Origin: Sphingobacterium sp. xlx-96
Lineage (GTDB): Bacteria; Bacteroidota; Bacteroidia; Sphingobacteriales; Sphingobacteriaceae
Reading direction: 5' to 3'
DNA: 64,000 nt
Assembly: GCF_011007365.1 (NCBI RefSeq)
Contig: NZ_WFKM01000011.1
Coordinates: forward strand, 62,001-126,000
The notes under the pieces were generated by a model. The model searched no databases. It was not told the DNA's origin and saw only the letters and a list, made by a program, of their open reading frames with translations. A program made the position numbers and the translations under genes. Shown one piece after another: positions 61,834 to 64,000 of the stretch. Positions within the stretch are counted from its first letter, which is position 1. The number at the start of each line of letters is the position of its first letter.

Positions 61834-64000
61834 ATGAATATTCTTTATACACAAAGACGGGGTGTCCCAAATTCGTATATAAAAAAACTATGGCTCATTA
61901 TGAGGTTGACTACCGTTATCCTATTGTGTTCACTTATGTATGTGAGTGCGGAGACATTTGCACAAAAAATCAATATTTCAAAGAAAAAAACGACATTAGA
62001 GTCACTGTTTTTAGAAATTGGAAAGCAAACCGGTTATGGTTTTATTTATTCAGCAGACGCGTTAAAGAATACACATCTGGTTGATATTGACATTAAAAAC
62101 GCTTCATTAGCTGAAGCATTAAAGCTTATCTGCAATGACCAACCAATTTTATTAGAGATTCAAAACAAAACTGTTTTTGTTAAAGATAAGCCTATACATT
62201 CGATTATAAGTTCGAACAAATCAGAAGAAGATGGAGAGTTTTCGGAAAATATAGCGATAGATATCAAAGGCATCGTTATCGATGAAAATAACAAGCCTAT
62301 AAAAGGAGTAACCGTAAGACTGAAGGGGACACGGGGTTTTATATTAACCAAAGACGATGGAAGCTTTCTATTTCGAAATGTAAGCGAGGGACAGATTTTG
62401 GTCATATCCTGTGTTGGCTATGTACCTCAAGAAGTAAAAGCAAAAGCTAACATCGGAAAAATAGTGCTTGAGCGTAAAAATAATCAAATTGAGCAGGCCG
62501 AGGTTAGGGCGAGAAGGTCGGCAGGAACCCAATTGGATTTGAAAGATAAATTACACCAAAACTTAGGACAGATATTAGAGGGTGGGGTACCAGGGTTAAC
62601 CATGCAGCCATTGGTTACCTCCACGCCAGGGGAAATATATATAACTAAAGATGGTCTATTAGCGAGAGAGTCGTATGAAGCAGCGTTAAACCACCCTCAG
62701 TATGGAGATGAGTATAGGTATGAAATGTTTCCCACTTATGAAATATTCATAAGAGATATGAAGTTTTTAGAATCTGCTACAACGCGCATAGGAGAGGCAA
62801 AGGTGAATAATAGAGGAATGTTGCCGCAAATGTTGGGTGCCAGTAGCTTTGGTGCAGAAACCTCGGGTATGTTGGTCGTAATTGATGGTTTTCCACAAGA
62901 AGGTTTTCCTAGTGATTTTCCAATGAATAATGTAGAGTCTATAGAGATCGTTACTGATCCCGAAGAGTGCTTGAAATGGGGACCCAAGGCTTCAGGAGGT
63001 ATTATTTTCATCACAACTAAAAGAGGAGAACCTGGTAAAGTCAGGATTAATTATCGTTCAAATATTTATTTTTCTCGTCCTGTTGACAATAGTTTGGAAG
63101 CGATGCAACTGGCAAGTTCGGTAGATGTATTGGATTACTATAAGGAGGCTTTTGACCGCAAGATAGCAACATATTACCCAAAGGATGCTTCTGCCGTTAA
63201 TCCGGGGAATTTGAGTCCTGCTGAAACTTTCCTTTTTGAATTAGGTAAAGGCACCTTAAGTAAAGAACAATTTCAAGTAAAATGGGATTCTTTAAGCTTA
63301 TTGAATAACAGAGATCAATTGCGGTCACTGAAACAAAATATTTTTAATCAAAATCATTCTCTTCAATTATCAGGAGGGAGCAAGATATATCAGTATGCAT
63401 TTAATGGAATGTATAGGCTTAATAGATCACAAAATATTGGTTCTAAAGATCAGAGTTACGGTTTTAACTTACGTAATAATCTACGATTGTTGAATGGAAA
63501 ACTAACAGCTTCTATGTTAATTAATTTCGATAAATCCGATGCACATAGTACAGAAGGGCGAACAGATTCATACGACCCCTATCAAATGCTTTTTGACCAT
63601 AATGGAGATTTTGTTTACCATTACCCCGATGCTTATTTAAATGAGCGCATGAGTAAGGTGGGCTATTTGAATAATGGGGTTAATCTCTTTCAAGATGCGA
63701 TATCTTCTTTTACAGAGACAGGTAGACGGTCGATAAATTCTGATTTAAAAATAGACTTTCAGCCTTTTAAAATGTTAAAATGGGCCAACTCGTTTCGGAT
63801 TTCCAAGTCCTCAGGATTCAGTGACAATATTATAGGTGCTGAGTCGAGCAAAGCTAGGCAGCTATTCAATGACTTTGGGGTTATACATCCTGGAACGGAT
63901 AATGTGCAATATTATATACCTGTCGGTGATATGTTTAAGAGAATAAACAATTCAGCATTTGAATATAGATTGAATTCTGGTTTTGCGTTAAGTAAAAGAT
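61834..64000 (+). CDS. SusC/RagA TonB-linked receptor with STN domain (cut by right edge)
   Basis: 723 residues visible from the ATG at 61834. Signal region 'LTTVILLCSLMYVSAETFAQ', STN domain ('KKTTLESLFLEIGKQTGYGFIYSADAL'), carboxypeptidase-like domain ('IDIKGIVIDENNKPIKGVTVRLKGTRGFILTKDDGSFLF'), a plug ('LHQNLGQILEGGVPGLTMQ', 'MLVVIDGFPQEGFPSDFPMNNVESIEIV') and the start of the barrel. The plug is unusual: about 80 residues lie between 'GLTMQ' and 'MLVVIDGF', and the common YGSRAANG segment reads 'KWGPKASGG'. SusD is beyond the window. Confidence 0.9.
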   Translation, partial: MNILYTQRRGVPNSYIKKLWLIMRLTTVILLCSLMYVSAETFAQKINISKKKTTLESLFLEIGKQTGYGFIYSADALKNTHLVDIDIKNASLAEALKLICNDQPILLEIQNKTVFVKDKPIHSIISSNKSEEDGEFSENIAIDIKGIVIDENNKPIKGVTVRLKGTRGFILTKDDGSFLFRNVSEGQILVISCVGYVPQEVKAKANIGKIVLERKNNQIEQAEVRARRSAGTQLDLKDKLHQNLGQILEGGVPGLTMQPLVTSTPGEIYITKDGLLARESYEAALNHPQYGDEYRYEMFPTYEIFIRDMKFLESATTRIGEAKVNNRGMLPQMLGASSFGAETSGMLVVIDGFPQEGFPSDFPMNNVESIEIVTDPEECLKWGPKASGGIIFITTKRGEPGKVRINYRSNIYFSRPVDNSLEAMQLASSVDVLDYYKEAFDRKIATYYPKDASAVNPGNLSPAETFLFELGKGTLSKEQFQVKWDSLSLLNNRDQLRSLKQNIFNQNHSLQLSGGSKIYQYAFNGMYRLNRSQNIGSKDQSYGFNLRNNLRLLNGKLTASMLINFDKSDAHSTEGRTDSYDPYQMLFDHNGDFVYHYPDAYLNERMSKVGYLNNGVNLFQDAISSFTETGRRSINSDLKIDFQPFKMLKWANSFRISKSSGFSDNIIGAESSKARQLFNDFGVIHPGTDNVQYYIPVGDMFKRINNSAFEYRLNSGFALSKR

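Noticed and set aside
1..64000. CRISPR arrays, tRNA, rRNA, insertion sequences, prophage genes
   Set aside because: No direct repeat series, cloverleaf-like runs, transposase or phage-type frames were recognised in the window.

Overview
The window looks like a chromosomal stretch from a Bacteroidota bacterium, most likely family Sphingobacteriaceae (Sphingobacterium/Olivibacter/Pedobacter type). Evidence is the AT-leaning DNA, two sigma/FecR/SusC loci, DUF4296 and DUF3570/DUF4266 proteins, many short-leader genes preceded by TAnnTTTG boxes (the Bacteroidota -7 element), and weak Shine-Dalgarno usage. Species cannot be fixed from sequence reading alone. No rRNA, tRNA, CRISPR array, complete insertion sequence or phage module was seen.

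Layout. 1-8.6 kb: truncated histidine kinase, PhnA-like protein, zinc metallopeptidase, LuxE-like enzyme, fabG, malate:quinone oxidoreductase, then a TPP riboswitch leading pnuT and an acyl-CoA-dehydrogenase-fold gene. 8.6-14.9 kb: seven leftward genes (lipoprotein, luciferase-like monooxygenase, THUMP-like methyltransferase, aspartate kinase, DUF3298 lipoprotein, GNAT, YggS). 14.9-18.5 kb: DUF4296 lipoprotein, mutS2 and a small lipoprotein. 18.5-21.5 kb: AraC regulator, ankyrin lipoprotein and a cytosine-deaminase-like amidohydrolase. 21.8-24.3 kb: a small overlooked lipoprotein overlapping a TPR protein. 24.5-34.0 kb: sigma/FecR/SusC/SusD with two thioredoxin-fold proteins. 34.1-36.6 kb: a decayed xanthine phosphoribosyltransferase and a second MutS2-like ATPase without an Smr domain. 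36.8-41.5 kb: two sulfatases, a sulfatase C-terminal remnant and a DUF1080 protein. 41.8-43.5 kb: a quinone-oxidoreductase-like enzyme and a small membrane protein.

43.5-53.7 kb is the most distinctive part: a leftward, tightly packed run of nine genes that starts beside an 11-bp dyad. It encodes a small exported protein, a CusA-type RND pump fused to its own TolC-type outer-membrane partner, the periplasmic adaptor, a thioredoxin, ApbE flavin transferase, a DUF4266 lipoprotein with a Gly/Cys tail, a DUF3570 outer-membrane protein, a c-type-haem-motif protein and a VIT1-type iron/manganese transporter. It reads as a metal-efflux plus extracytoplasmic redox island. 54.6-58.7 kb is a complete DevBCA/MacB-like ABC exporter with its TolC protein. 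59.6-64 kb opens a second sigma/FecR/SusC locus cut by the right edge.

Best leads: the metal/redox island and its dyad, the flavoprotein under thiamine control, the Smr-less MutS2 paralogue, two gene remnants (xpt and sulfatase), the unusual plug of the last SusC, and hairpins that recur in both sigma/FecR loci.
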